From: Lutjanus erythropterus
Taxonomy: Eukaryota > Chordata > Actinopteri > Lutjaniformes > Lutjanidae
Direction: 5' to 3'
Length of the DNA: 64,000 nucleotides
Assembly (NCBI GenBank): GCA_020091685.1
Contig: CM034607.1
Coordinates: 34,353,268-34,417,267, forward strand
The position numbers were made by a program, and so were the translations under genes. How positions within the stretch are numbered: position 1 is the stretch's first letter; each line of letters begins with the position of its first letter. This document shows positions 1-12,805 of this stretch, one piece after another. The notes below the pieces were generated by a model. The model made no database searches. It saw nothing but the letters and a program-made list of their open reading frames with translations, and was not told the DNA's origin.

Positions 1-860
1 TAACCACAAAACCACTAGGGTCACTGTGGTCACAACATCCATATCATCACAGCTCCATTGGTGTTATTTCACATCTTATACTTATTAGATTTAACTGCAA
101 AGCTCCCATCATATGCTTAGTGTGTGACAATCAGCTTTATTGGCCAAGTATATGAAGGAATTTGACGTCGGTTTGAAGTTGCTCTTAATGTTACACATTG
201 TTCCAATAAAAACAAGGTCTTCAAATCTCAACATAGGTAAAATTAAAGCTACTACAAGGAGTGGTTATTAAACAGTCTTGGTGACGATGGTCTGCATACA
301 CAAAAAGACCATCACTGAGAAAACTGTCTGTCTCTATGTAGTTGTTCTTAATGCCTGTTACCTGGTTGGATCCTCGGTGGAATCAGATGAAACAAGCTTG
401 AGTTTATAGTTTTCCAGGCCAAGTTACAGTGGGTAGTATGTTAACCAGTTAAAAAGAAGCAAGAGGAACTTTTTATTCTGACAATTTTAGTTTTGACATT
501 ATATTTTGTGGTTGTTAAAGGAAAGGGCCTCCAAAATCAATAAAATATGAAGTTGCCTGTAGTTACTACAAGTATTATATAAGTATTGTTATACTTCTTG
601 AGTATTATATATTTAGATTAAACAAAGAGAAAAGATTTTCAAAGCGAGGAGACAGATCTCCTGGTGTGCAATATATGGAGACAGCAGGACGTCTCCAAAA
701 CAGCTTCATGTGTAAATAATTTATTTTACATTAATGACTGCAAAAACCAATACAATAAATGAACCAAATGTCATGCAGATATGTAACTGGTTATATTTTA
801 ACCTGAAGCACCTTGAAATTGTGTTGTATATAATAATTAATTATTATCATTTTATAATTA

Positions 861-879
861 ATTATTATTATTATTATTA

Positions 880-919
<40 letters not shown>

Positions 920-929
920 CATCATCATC
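861..929. repeat. (TTA/ATT)n microsatellite
   Basis: About 69 bp of TTA repeats with one interruption (TGT), ending in TCATCATCAT. The tyrosine-rich frame read across it is a repeat artefact. Confidence 0.95.
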
Positions 930-1103
930 TAGCAAACATGCCCGGCTCCACTGGTCAACCTGAGCCAGGAGGAGGAGCAGTTAGGCAGCGGTCTGAGCTC
1001 CTCCTTCTTCTCCTCATCTCCTCCCATCCTCACTCCTCTGAAAGAGTTTCTGAAGTTTGAAGTGAAGTGTTATAGATCATAATCGATTAATCCTGTAATA
1101 CTG

Positions 1104-1106
<3 letters not shown>

Positions 1107-1150
<44 letters not shown>
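1107..1150. repeat. (TG)n microsatellite
   Basis: An uninterrupted run of 22 TG dinucleotides. Confidence 0.97.
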
Positions 1151-1152
<2 letters not shown>

Positions 1153-1259
1153 CACAGATGTATAAGACGTCCTGTGGTTTTAGTTCCCCTTATTCTCAGT
1201 CCTCTGAGAGTTCTCATCAAAGAATACAAAAGATTTTTTTCTCTTCGCTCTCCATTTTT

Positions 1260-1269
1260 GTCTCTCTCA

Positions 1270-1333
<64 letters not shown>

Positions 1334-1360
1334 CTCTCACTCTGTCTCTCTCGCTTTCAT

Positions 1361-1408
<48 letters not shown>
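1260..1408. repeat. compound (CT)n microsatellite
   Basis: Two long CT runs are joined by an imperfect stretch (1332-1361). Together they form about 150 bp of almost pure pyrimidine on the + strand. Confidence 0.96.
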
Positions 1409-1414
<6 letters not shown>

Positions 1415-4400
1415 AGTGCCTCTTCACAGTTCTGTGTAGAAAACAGTGTGATCTCAGTACCCAGAGGTGGCGACGTACCTGTGATAATAATGTCAACAAG
1501 AACAGCAGCAGCGCGCTGGTGACAGTTGTGTTGTCGCTGGTACGAACTGTGGGGCTGGTTTAATATCATCTCATGACAAAGTCACATCATCGTCAGTTTT
1601 TCCTAAACACCACTGTACCTCATCCTCAGCCAGAGTCCAAAATTAGCTCATCTGATTCAGCTGACATAGTGATACTGCCAAGAAATCCATAATAATCGAT
1701 GTACTCTAATTTTGTCTCTAATCTATCATGTGGTCAAATACTGTATATTATGAAGGCAGATTTACTGTTTATACAAATAGTTGATTTGTACAACTTTATT
1801 TAACTAAATGTTTTGCTTCAAATTTGCTAAATGTGGAAATACAGCTTTAGTTAATTATTGAACTTAATTTAAGTAATAGTAGTAATGAAATGAGCAGTAC
1901 TATTTGTAGCAGTAGCAGTGATATTAATTGTAGTAGTACTGACACTACCAGTATATTAGTAATTGAGTTTTACTCATTTGAATGATTTTGTTTCACACAC
2001 AATGAGAAAAAAAGAGTTTAGTTTAAAAAGAATGCAAGATACAATATTTAGTTAGTACTATTATTTCATAAAATGCTCGCTGAGGAACTGCCGCTGCAAT
2101 CACAAGCAGACTGATCATGATATTATATTTTTCATAAGTGATATTTCGCTGGTCTGAAGATGATGCACCAGTGTCTCCTAATGTGCTGTTTCCTTTGTAA
2201 AACAGTTTGTCTTAATGCCTGCTGACACCACAAAGTTTTTAAATTACTCATTATTATGTCGAAACTCACATGATGTAAAATCATCTTCAGTCATGTGGCG
2301 TGATCCATGAAATTAACGTTTACATGCTAACAAGTCTTATTGAACTCTAAATATTTAGCTGTCATGTTTCTTTGTTGTTCAACACTCATCACTGTGGTTT
2401 CTGCACTGCACTCCAGTCACTCAACACCGTCAAGCACACTGTGTTGGCAGGAGTGTGGTGTCTTCTCTACATTTTCTATAAATGAACTTTAAGTTTCTGT
2501 AGGTGAAACTCTTTCTTCTACTGTGGACTTTGCATTTGTGCAAAGTGCAGCAAATTTGAGAGTGAAAAACGGAAGGAACTGTCATGAAATACACAGATCG
2601 TGACCATGTTAAACTTGAGTTTAACGTTTTGAAATTATCAGTTTGGTTAGATTTAGGCACCAAAACTACTTGGTAAGATTTTGGCAAAGAATCATGGGTT
2701 AGGTTGAAATACCTGTAAGGTATTGACTCAGATAACCCAGAACCACAGAGTACCAACACTTCTTCAGTCAAATGACACCTGCATTTGATCCTTTTTGTAC
2801 CTGGATCTAGAAAAAATGGTTATGTTTGTGATTTTGCTTTTAGCCAATCACTGCAAGTGTTGTTCAGTTTAATGTGATATGTGATAGTGATTGGCCCACT
2901 AACTAAAAGGATTATTTCAGGAATGCTTCCATTGACATGATGAGTAGCAAATGAAATAGTAATAAAGGGCAGCAAATGAAGTATTCTGTTGGTATTAGTA
3001 TCACTTTAAGAGTACTGAATATTGTAAGTTTTTAAAGGATATACAGTCCTGCTTATAATAAGCTGCTCGCACAACGTATATGACCATTATTCTGCTGAGG
3101 ACGGGCTGCTGATGGCACAAAATGGAGGCTACTGTTCTATCAGACCAAACAAAGCTGACACTTTCAGAGTTTCTGATTTGTTTGAGTGATTTTGTTTTAT
3201 TTTTGGAAGAGTGATGGATTCACACACACTCAACAAATATATTTATTCTCCTCAAAGAGGAGGGCATGGCGTAAGCACCAACATTATCGCTGGTATGAAT
3301 CCAAGATAAACCATCTAGTCTGCAATGTGCTGATTTTTTAAGAATACTCATGAAAGGAAGCGTTAATAATTTGGGAATTATTTGTAAGAAGAACCTCAAA
3401 TCAGAACCATATGAATGCAGGTATGTTATGTAGGAAGATAATGTTGGTTATATTAACACTTTTATTTACCTCATTATGATTCAGATGATTTTACTAAATA
3501 TATGAGGTGTCAGAAAACATCAACAGGTCATCTGCTCTTTTTCTCTGTTGTAGTTTTTCTAAAAAGATTTCCCAGCGCTGTGTGGAGTGATGAAACAGAT
3601 GAAAAGTCACATTTCCATCCCTACATGTGTCACAATCACAGCTCATCTATTCCGTGGTAATCCTGCTGCTTCAACGGCGTTCTCAGTGCCCAGTGCTTCA
3701 TGGGAGCAATCAGATCGCTTGCATGTCGTACTGAGTCATTATGGATTCATTTAGAGCATTCTTCTATACATAATCGTCTCATTACAGCAGGTTTCCATAC
3801 GTCTTGGTGTGATTCCCGTTACACACTGATTACACTTTGACCAGGCCGGCTGTGTGTGTTTTACAGTCTGATCTTCTGATTTTACAAGCTGGAAATGGAG
3901 GCTTACAAAACCGTGCAGTGTATGTTGGCATATTAGTAATGAAAAGATTTCTCATTTTGATCAAATCTGAGGTGGAAACGTCTTACCAGCCAGATGGTGA
4001 TACAAGAAAATCATCTGACAAACAGTAAGTGACTTTTCACACCTGAAAGTTCAAAATAAATGTCTAAGCTCGGACATGAAAAAAAACTGTTGAATACAAG
4101 CAGGATTCATTTTTTAAATTCTGACCACTTTTAAAGTAAGAAGTGTTGCCAACTGAGATGCTCAACTCCGTACTCTCCAGTGGTAATTTTCTTGAAAACT
4201 TTGAAAACCTAAACTTTTACTTAACACTTATCTCATGTTGAGTTGGATTTGCAGGGTGAAAATAGTTTCTCTGATCAAAATTACATTAAATTAGGGTGTC
4301 TGAAAATGTACTCTTGCTCACTTGACGCATTCAGGTTTTCTTGCTTTTCTGACATTTATACCTGAATTATTTACTCCCATACAAGATTCAACAAAAAACT

Positions 4401-6587
4401 GAAACCCGAATGCAGCTTTTTCAATCACAGTCTCCAGGTTGACACTAATAGTGGTAATAGCATCAGTAAATGGGAGTAGCAGTAAAGATGCCATCGTAGC
4501 AGAGCGGGAGCGCAGACGGTTGAAATTCACAGAATGCCTCGGAGATATAAAGAGTTGAACATTTAAGAAAATTTTACAGCTTAATGGAGACAAATCATGA
4601 GTAGTAGTCTGGCCTCAGTCTTACCATAAATTAGATTTCAAAGGAATTTGGCACCATCCTTTAGAGACTTGACAGTCATCTTCAGTGCTGACCTGAGAAA
4701 CACCTCAGATACAGAGCTGTATTTCTTCTTCTGCGCTCCAGAACCATTTAATTCTAGAGCCATTCATTTCTCACTCTAAGACAAGGCTGCAATGAGCTGT
4801 GATTCACGAGGCTTCCTGTCCTTGTTTAGATTTATTTTGACAGTGATGAGGCGCATTAATCTACTGTAACTGAGGTTCATCCAGCCAGATCATTTCTGCA
4901 TGTTGCAGAGGAACAGCTGCAGACTTTCTTTCCAGAGGCTGAACTGGCTCAACAACAACAACAACAAACAACAAGAGAATTAATTTGTATCCTATGGAGA
5001 TCTCTGTGTGAAAAAAATTATCTAGCTTCATACTGTTGACAGTTCAAAGGAACTAGTTTTAGATTTGTAGCATTGCAGCACTTTCTTTTTGCAAACTCTG
5101 CATATGACAGTGGATTTACTATTTGTAACCTTTATTTTCCCAGGGACACTCTTTGTGCTGAACGTGCTTGTTTACAGCACCACCCTGCTTCCATTTATAT
5201 TGTCAGACATTCTTGCACCTGGGAGCAGCGCATGAACACTCGCTGAGTCTCTGAGAAGCTTCATTGGTGCAATTTGGAGCTCGGTGTCTTGCTTAAGGGC
5301 TCACCCTTGACAGCTAATAAGACAGGGTGTCTGCTAGTAATTCTCCCTTTTCCTGTTCACATTTCAATTGTTTTGCTGCCTGAAGTATGTGAAACTTCTT
5401 ATACTTGCTGTGTGATAAACCCCAGCCAGTATCTTAAGGCCCCCATATCCTGAACGCAGGTTACAACAAACACTTTGAAGAATTTGCCAGTGGTGTTTGA
5501 AATCAGGTTTAGAGATGTCATGTGACTTGGGTGACGGTAGACACGAGAGCTTAGAAAAGCTCAGAGAAATCTGCAGCTGCATCCTAACCAGTTTGCTCCT
5601 CTTTCATGTTTCAGAGAGAAATTAGGAGCTCGCTGTTATTAGCTTGAGGTGCCGGTTGCCCTCTTTCTCATTATGTTGAAGTGTAGAAAACCCTGGATTT
5701 GCCGTCAAGGAGTCACAGGATTTACAATGTGTTCTTTTTGTCTGTGTGAAGCTGTTTAAAACATCTGTGATACTGTCTTGAGCAGCTGTAATGCAAAAAC
5801 CTAGAGTGATTTTAAACCTTAACATGACATAATTTCTATAAATAAACACTAACATAACTCTGCATGTTTTTAGAGATCTTTCGCCTGATAAATACATAAT
5901 GATGGAACAGAAAATAATACAATGTATTGTTATAGCCATTTAACTTTACATGTTGCTAAAGGACATTCACAGAGGATAAATTCAATTAACTATGTAAATT
6001 TTTTAGCTTTGCCTGTACATCTGTTTTAACTGTATGTTTTTTTACTTTTTACGTTTTACTGAGCCAAGCTATTTTTACTTTTGTCAAGGAGATTATGCTT
6101 TCAGTGCCATTTGTTTGTCAGTTTATGACAATGATTATGAAAAAACTAATGGCCTGATTGCACATATAATTTCTTTCTCACTTTTGTTAACATTGCAAGA
6201 TAGGAATTTGGTCTTTACTGTGGAAGTAAACAAACTAACAAACAACAACTCACCACATATAGAAACATTTGTCACTTTGAAGTTGACTATCATTTGATTT
6301 TTTATCCAAAGAAGGTAATTATTCCTAATTAGTACTTTCAAAATAATTTCAGAATATGCAATTTTGACTTCAGGTCCTGTTATTAAAATGTTGCATTACA
6401 GTTATTTAACCATCCACTGAGCATTCATTAAACTCATCAAATAACATTTGAAGACAACAACTTACTAGCTTACCTGCATGTTCCTCACTATGTGCTCAGA
6501 AAGTAAATCCTTCCATCTTGGAAGTTACATAAATTAATAGAACTTGTATGGTGCTTCTAAGAGTTGTATGATTGAAAGGTAAATAAC

Positions 6588-6850
6588 TTTGAGGACCAGT
6601 GTGTAGGACTTAACTGGTGTTCAACAGTGAGCAAAAAACATGGCGGTGCCACATCGCGGCCCCCCTGGCAGAGGACCCATGCTCTCTGGAGATATAAATG
6701 GCTCATTTTAAGGTAAAAACACAACAGTTCTTATTTTCAGGTGTTTATGCACGAGTGAAAACATACTTAGGAATATTATGTTCCATTTCTTCCAATAAAT
6801 CCCTGTAAATCTTCTGCATATGAAAAACCAGCCTACTGTCTACTGTACAT
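6588..6850. repeat. dispersed repeat of a type common in percomorph fish
   Basis: It begins with GGACCAGTGTGTAGGACTTA and contains AACATGGCGGTGCC, GAGATATAAATGGCTCATTTTAAGG, and AATATTATGTTCCATTTCTTCC. These are hallmarks of a non-coding dispersed element that I recall from many acanthomorph introns. The family name is not known to me. No second copy was seen in the window. Confidence 0.45.
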
Positions 6851-7798
6851 GCAGTTTGTTTCACAAGCTGTCGTGCCGTTGTGGAGTGGTGGAATCGGAG
6901 GCAGCTGGCCTTTTGACTTCTGGCGTGTAAATTAGCCAAGCGTAGATAAATCTATCCCATGAAGCCCTCAGGTGCGATAACTCGCCTTTGACACAGCAGG
7001 TATTGGCCTTGCAGTTGCAGCTCTTACGCCATCGCCTCAAGCTGGTAGCTTAGCCCTGACCTCGCTTTGACCGGAGACGTTTAGAAGAGCAGAGACGTTG
7101 GAGACGTTCTGCTTGTGTCTTTATAACTTGTTATAAGGTTGGCTAGCTCGTCTCATTTGTCTCAACAAAACTGAAGAGAGGATTTTGGTCTTTAATTTAC
7201 AACTCTGGTCCACCTGCAGTCGTTCACAGCTAAATGTATAGATTCAGGGTGCCCACATACTTTAGAATTTTTTTCAAAAAATACTATCTCTGCATTTTGT
7301 GCAGGTAGCAGTTGAAATAGTCCCGACTGAGTTAGTGCCTTGCTCTATATATTTAAGGTCTCATGATCGTGGCTGAGCACAGCCTGGATCAACCTGTGGG
7401 CTCTGCTTGCAGTCATGAATATGTATAAGAATGTCAGTAAACAGAAAGGATTCATTATAATATTGTTTACTTTCAGCCAACGTGGGTCACATCCTCCGCT
7501 CGATAGTCTTGACCCTCGCTGTCTTGGGATGTGCCTCAGACCTGCGCCATTTTGACTTTTTGACCCGTGGAGAAACACTTTTCCTGAGGGGCCTTTCGGC
7601 TAATGGCTGTTTGGTTGAAGAATCTGTCAACAAACCCCTCTTTTGTAAATTTCTGTTCCCTCCCTCCCTTTCTCTCTGTTTCTTTTCCTTTGTTGTTGTC
7701 CTCACCCACTTTCCATCCTTCATGTTTTAAGACTGTAAACCTTCAGAGAGCAGTTTGTACTGATTAAAGGGTTGTGTCAGGCAGGTAAAGTGTTGTGT

Positions 7799-7895
7799 AG
7801 GGATTCAACTAAAAATTATTTTCACTGTCAATTCATCTGTGGATTATTTTCTTGATTGATCAGTTAGTTGTTTGGTCTATAAAATATCAGAAAAT
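7799..7895 (+). repeat. hAT-like dispersed repeat, copy 1 (partial)
   Basis: AGGGATTCAACTAAAAATTA, TCTGTGGATTATTTTCTTGA and TTAGTTGTTTGGTCTATAAA match, with substitutions, the copies at 46553 (+) and 53600 (-). It is probably a non-autonomous DNA element. The AT-rich tail to about 7990 may be part of it. Confidence 0.6.
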
Positions 7896-10547
7896 GAGAA
7901 TCTGGATTTTTTCTTTTCTTAAAAACACGAATTGATTAAGGGGTTATCAAAATAGTTGGTGATTAATTTAATAATCAATTAATAATCTATTTATTGTTGA
8001 TGTGATTTTTTTTTTTTGGTCACATCATTCAGTCATGGCTGAGACTCTTGACTCTGCTGTCCTAGTTTGCCAAAGCAGGGTCACATCAGGACGTTTCAGA
8101 TCATCTCAGATCAGATCTTATCACAGAAGACTTCAGAAACACAACAGCCAGCAGCAACAAGCAGGTTCCCAGAGTCCTCCAACAGCCTCACCTCCACTTC
8201 CTCTTTATCTTTATCTCTGTCCAGACCTTCAAATGTTCTGTGCTTTTTTAATAATGAAATTTTATTTTTTCCACTATAATATCTGAGCTTGTTACCTGAG
8301 CATCGTGAAATGATAAATTCAATAAAGTAATAAAACAGAAAAAAGACCACTTTTCTCTGTTAATTATGGTATTAAAGTGAATATCTTTGTGTTTTAAATT
8401 GACTAAAAGAGACTTTTAAAGACATCACCTTGAGGTGGACATTTTTAACTATGTCACATTTTATAAAGTTGCAGTCCACTAATAAAACAATTTTTACAGG
8501 GGCCAAAAAAAATTTCTGACCCTTTTGGCCGACCAGACAAGTGAAGAAAAACATTAACATTGAACCATGATACACTCATGAAGCTACTTTCATTTCCTTA
8601 AGTTTAGCCACTGAGTACATTACATGAAGATGTCTATCTAGGAAATAGATTTATGTAGCAGCTTAGATTTTTGAGCGTGGAAGATTCCTTCTTTGGATGG
8701 CAGCCCCAGTGAAAACTGACTGGGATCTTCCTTTGCAGAAGTCATGTCAGATCACAACATGGACATTAAAATATACAAAGATTATAGGGATCATTTCTTT
8801 GAGCTGTGCCATTGTTTTCTTTTTCAACCACACCCTTTGCTTTTGCTCACCGCTGTACTGAGCTGAGTTCCTTTTTCTCTCTTTTATTGTCTTTCCAACT
8901 TTGCTGTGCCATTATCTTTTATTCTTTCTCATTATCCTGTTTACTTTAACTCGTTCTTTCCTCTTGTATAATTAGTTTGTGTAGCTTTTAAGTGAAAATA
9001 CATGCACACGTATTGCAATTACAGCATAAATAAGTAATAAAAGAGAACAGTGCTGATGGTAATGTAAAAGCAAAAGAATTGGGACAGCAAACTCACAGAT
9101 AATGAAATATAAAAGTAAACAAAGGCCATGGGAAATGTTAGTAAATCAAACAGAGAAACACAACATTTGTATTCGCAGAAGACTGAGTTGTGTAACTTCC
9201 TCCTTTAATATGCATCTGTTACTGCTTTTTCCATTGCTTCTTTTTCTCTCCCTCTCTGTCCTTTTTCCTTTTTCGCCATCTGTCCAGGTGCTCGTATTTT
9301 CCCTGACGTGCTATTAAAAGGAAGCTGGTTCTCCTTCACTCGCTGCTCAAAGGCACTGTTTTGCCCTTCAGTTTCACTTCCTGTATTGACTGAGAAACAT
9401 CCTTCCTCTCCCTCCTCAGATCCGTTTAAACCCAAAATCCATTATTCAGGGTTTGTCACCTGTATCTCCCGCTTTCAAGGAATTTGTAGTAATGCCATGA
9501 ATACAGATGCCAATCGATAAGTGTGTATTACAAAATGTCTGCAGGTTAACACATTCCACAATCCACCAACAAAACAAAGGTTCGGGAGCTTGTCATTGTA
9601 CTGTTCTCTATTGCAAATATTGAATCTTTAAATATATTAGTTTATTTTCAAAAGTGGTGAATTAATCACTTCATTTCCTGGTAAGTTATTTTAAGAAGCA
9701 CCAGCACATTTGCAGACGAAAGCCTGTTGAATGTGAGGATTTGCTGCTTTTTTCCATTTCATATAAATGTAAATGGAATACCTTTTAGATTTCTTCACTG
9801 ACAAATCAAGCTATTTTACACTTTGCTCTCATAATGTGTGGGGAATTCCTCATTATGTTTTGACATTTCAGAAATTATTAAAAAACATAATTACAGCCTT
9901 TCCCCTAGGGCGACTCCTTTTTGGGGGGTGAGAGGATTGTGTGCTTCGGTCAGAGAACAGAGTCCTCAGTTAGATTTCAGCTCTTAACTGCAGATCTGTG
10001 ACTTGTCACTGATATCCAGCATTAACTGAACTGTAAAATTAGATGATCATATTCTCTCTGTGTGTCCCTGTGAACGCTAAAAAGTAACCACGTTAATTTT
10101 GTATTCACTGGGCAAGCTAGCTGGACTGCTAATTTTCAACCAGGCTAATAACCACATCCACAAAAACATCGACACGACAGTTGAGTCATTGTGCTACATG
10201 AACCTGACAGCACATTCTTCTTGACTTTGCAGCAGAACCGTAGCAGAGAATGAGCAGGAAGACAAACGCATCATTTCTAAATAAACTTTCAAAATAAAAG
10301 CCACTGAACAAAACATCTGATCTTCTAGAATTCTTGACATAAATGTAAATTTTTCCTTTCTTTCGGTGGGCAGGGGGACCTGTTGGGAGGGTGGACCGCT
10401 CCCCCAAGGAAATGGTAGAAAAAAAAAGAATTATTAGTAGAATTAATTAATTATGAAAGTACATACCATGACCATACCAATACATACCATGTGGAAAAAG
10501 TAGCCTAATCAGTTTTGATGTGAATGTGTCAGTTAAAGTCTGTCTTG

Positions 10548-10743
10548 TGAAACCTCTCAGGATCAGTCAAACACATTGCAAAGTCTCTCATAAAAGGTCA
10601 CATTAAAATAGAAATTTTAAGTAGTTAATGAGTTTTTGTTATAAGTGCATCACTGTTAGGACCATAAGGTTCTCTTTAGACTGTAGGCAAATCAGATTTG
10701 TTTCTCAAATCAGATTGTTAAGACGGCCGGTCTGCACTGTTAT
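10548..10743 (+). repeat. dispersed repeat pair, copy 1
   Basis: It runs from TGAAACCTCTCAGGATC to GACGGCCGGTCTGCACTGTTAT and matches 12412-12587 in direct orientation. The shared blocks include TCACTGTTAGGACCATAAGG and TTTAGACTGTAGGCAAATCA. This copy carries an extra ~16 bp that partly duplicates the AAATCAGATT motif. It is followed by CAGATTTGAGCTGGCGGTGT (from about 10976), which looks like a terminal part of the same or an adjoining element. Confidence 0.75.
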
Positions 10744-11518
10744 GTACAAGTGATTTGTCCAGTCTGTCCATGTGGGTTGCTGTGGTAACAACATGGGTGT
10801 CATTAACTACATACACTAGTGATGCAACTTTCCACTGTGGAAACATGAAACAATGAGAAGAAATCTTGTGTGGCAGCAGACAGTTTATTTCTGTCCACAG
10901 ACTACATTTCATGTGTTTCGTTTTTTGCTGACCAGACTGTCTAAAATCAATTTGGATATGAGGAAAAAAAAAAAACAGATTTGAGCTGGCGGTGTGAACG
11001 AGGCCTAAGAAGAGATCAAAGGATGCCTGCTGTTTAAGATTTTGACCTTGATTTATCACGTTTGTCTTCCTGATAATAAATCTGTCACCCAACAGCTAGT
11101 GTCCTCTACAGTTTCCTTTTGTAAATCACAGCTCACTTAAGCCCATAATCAAGCACATCAAGACTCTTCCGCCAGCTGTCTGCAAAAGTGACACATTTTA
11201 TTGATTTCAGTTGCTGCTCTCTTCTTGCCTGGTAAGAATAGGTATTGTAAAGACATTTACAGGAACACCCCAATACACCAACATGCTGATAGTACACAAA
11301 TATTTTACTTCTGCTGTGTTTTTGTCTTGTGAAGCCGACAGTGACTTGCAGCGACATCCCAAGAATTAGCTTAAATTTCTGTATCGCTCACCAACCGATA
11401 ATCAACGCCGAGCTCAGGTCTCATTCTTTCCAGAGCAGTGAAGTAATTGTGTGTTTAATGTGTCACCGCATTCATCTGCCCGCCGTACTGGATCGTGGCA
11501 CCGAGACTCCTCTGGTAG

Positions 11519-11557
11519 ACCGAGGAGGAGGTTTAAATTCCGACACTGTAGAGACTT
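11519..11557 (+). CDS. col14a1: candidate col14a1 linker exon before vWA1
   Basis: The stretch reads DRGGGLNSDTVET and ends at a GTAAGG donor (11558) in phase 1. That supplies the missing base for the first codon of the vWA1 exon and gives DTVETSEEGFMC. Human COL14A1 has KVVDRGNGSRPSSPEE just before vWA1, so a DRG-Gly match falls at the right distance. The 5' border is uncertain. A weak TAG acceptor at 11518 gives the expected phase 1. A much better acceptor (TTCTTTCCAG, ending 11431) gives phase 0 and a 126-nt exon with an unexpected hydrophobic, Cys-containing N-terminal part. The call is inference from phase and a short match. Confidence 0.33.
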
Positions 11558-11636
11558 GTAAGGAGTGATACACTTCTTAGTTCCTGTCAATGATGGATGA
11601 AATGACTGCTGAAGAATGCCCTCGCCACCCCTCAAA

Positions 11637-11637
<1 letters not shown>

Positions 11638-11673
<36 letters not shown>
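11638..11673. repeat. (CA)n microsatellite
   Basis: An uninterrupted run of about 18 CA dinucleotides in the intron upstream of vWA1. Confidence 0.96.
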
Positions 11674-11674
<1 letters not shown>

Positions 11675-12411
11675 CCTGCTGTGATGTTAAAAACATGCTG
11701 CAACCTGAAGCAAATGTTCTTTTTCTTATACATCTGGAGGATAAGAAATTGTGTGCTCGCAGCTGCAGATATACAGTGTTGGTGTCATATGTCCAGAGTA
11801 TGGCAGCACCGGGCCAAGTATGTGTCAGATTTATACTTAAATAAAAGCTTAATGCAAATCTCCCTACTACTAAAGTGGTTATTCTAACAGTTTTTAGTTA
11901 ATCCAGTGTGAAGGTAAACCATCAGGGTTTTCTTTTTATTGTTTTTATCTCTGCCTCATGGCTGCATGACTGAATTTGTGTGTGTGTGTGTTTTTTTAGC
12001 TATGTTTATTCAAGGAAGGGTTGCTGGGCATGTAGCGCTCTTACGCAGCACTGCCTTCCTTAATGTTCTTTTCTTTCTTCTGCTGGCTTTTCTTTTCTTT
12101 TTTTTGAGTGCTTTAATGTTTGGTTTGTTGTGTAAGTGCATATTGGTGGTAGAGGTAATTTAAATAAGATACTATCTGTCTATGAGAATCATTGCCATGG
12201 TATTTGCAGTTAGCTTTATCTGCTGTAAAACCAAAACAAGCTGAGAGTGGATAAAAGGGCTCCACATTTGGCAGGGTTGGAATTATACTTTTTTCACCAC
12301 TGTCCCAAACTGTCTCAAAATACAGTTTGAACCATCCTGAAGGAAAACGCTGGCAGTCGCTGTTGAACACTAACAATTTCTTCAGTAAAAGATGTTTAAA
12401 AGTCCATTTTA

Positions 12412-12587
12412 TGAAAACTCTCAGGATCATTCACTTCTATTCAGAACTCAAACAAGTTCTCTCATATAAGGTTGCATTAAAATAGTACATTTTAAGGAGT
12501 TTGTTATGACTGTATCACTGTTAGGACCATAAGGCTCTCTTTAGACTGTAGGCAAATCAGATTAAGACGGCCGGTCTGCACTGTTAT
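12412..12587 (+). repeat. dispersed repeat pair, copy 2
   Basis: This is a direct-orientation match to 10548-10743, at roughly 80 percent identity by eye. It ends at the same GCACTGTTAT border, after which unrelated LINE/SINE-tail-like sequence begins. Confidence 0.75.
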
Positions 12588-12594
12588 CACGAGG

Positions 12595-12805
12595 GGCGAG
12601 ACGCTGAGCCCTGGCCAGTGACAATTGCAGAATCCAAATTGCTGGTCCAAAGCCCAGATAAATGTGGAGGGCTGCGTCAGGAAGGTCATCAGGTGTAAAA
12701 TGCCTACGCTTAATCAAATTTGTGAATCCATGCTGGGATGGGCGGGGCTAAGTGAGATGATCCACCGTGGCGACCCCTAACCGCATCAGCCAAAAGACAA
12801 AGAAA
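12595..12805 (+). mobile_element. non-LTR retroelement 3' tail fragment
   Basis: GGAGGGCTGCGTCAGGAAGG, CATCAGGTGTAAAA, TGATCCACCGTGGCGACCCC and TAACCGCATCAGCCAAAAG resemble a 3' tail I recall in many teleost genomes (consensus like GATCCGCTGTGGCGACCCCT). It ends in an A-rich stretch. It lacks coding sequence here and is old by the number of differences. The exact family is not assigned. Confidence 0.5.

Larger units (their letters stand above)
1..11518. other. 5' intronic sequence, no confident exon
   Basis: This AT-rich stretch precedes the first candidate exon. It contains three microsatellites (ATT, GT and CT), dispersed-repeat fragments near 6588-6850, 7799-7895 and 10548-10990, and no open frame with convincing splice borders or family match. 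FN3-1 of collagen XIV was looked for and not seen, so it probably lies upstream of the window. One short coding-like stretch (942-1059) is discussed under findings. Confidence 0.7.

Noticed and set aside
1108-1569. Open frames of 60-150 residues on both strands made of Cys/Val, Ser/Leu and Arg/Glu runs
   Set aside because: They are translations of the GT and CT microsatellites; no splice structure or family match.
7482-7730. 82-codon frame with a signal-peptide-like start (HILRSIVLTLAVLGCASD)
   Set aside because: It opens with GTG, not ATG, has no matching splice site or downstream exon, and the frame ends in low-complexity Phe/Ser sequence.
9420-9500. Stretch reading NPKSIIQGLSP after a good CCTCCTCAG acceptor, reminiscent of FN3-1 of human COL14A1 (KAIIQGLMP)
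   Set aside because: The similarity does not continue into the NYTVQI strand, no donor fits and the frame stops soon after; most likely chance.
10718-11092. 124-codon minus-strand frame
   Set aside because: It overlaps a dispersed repeat, has no recognisable domain and no splice context.
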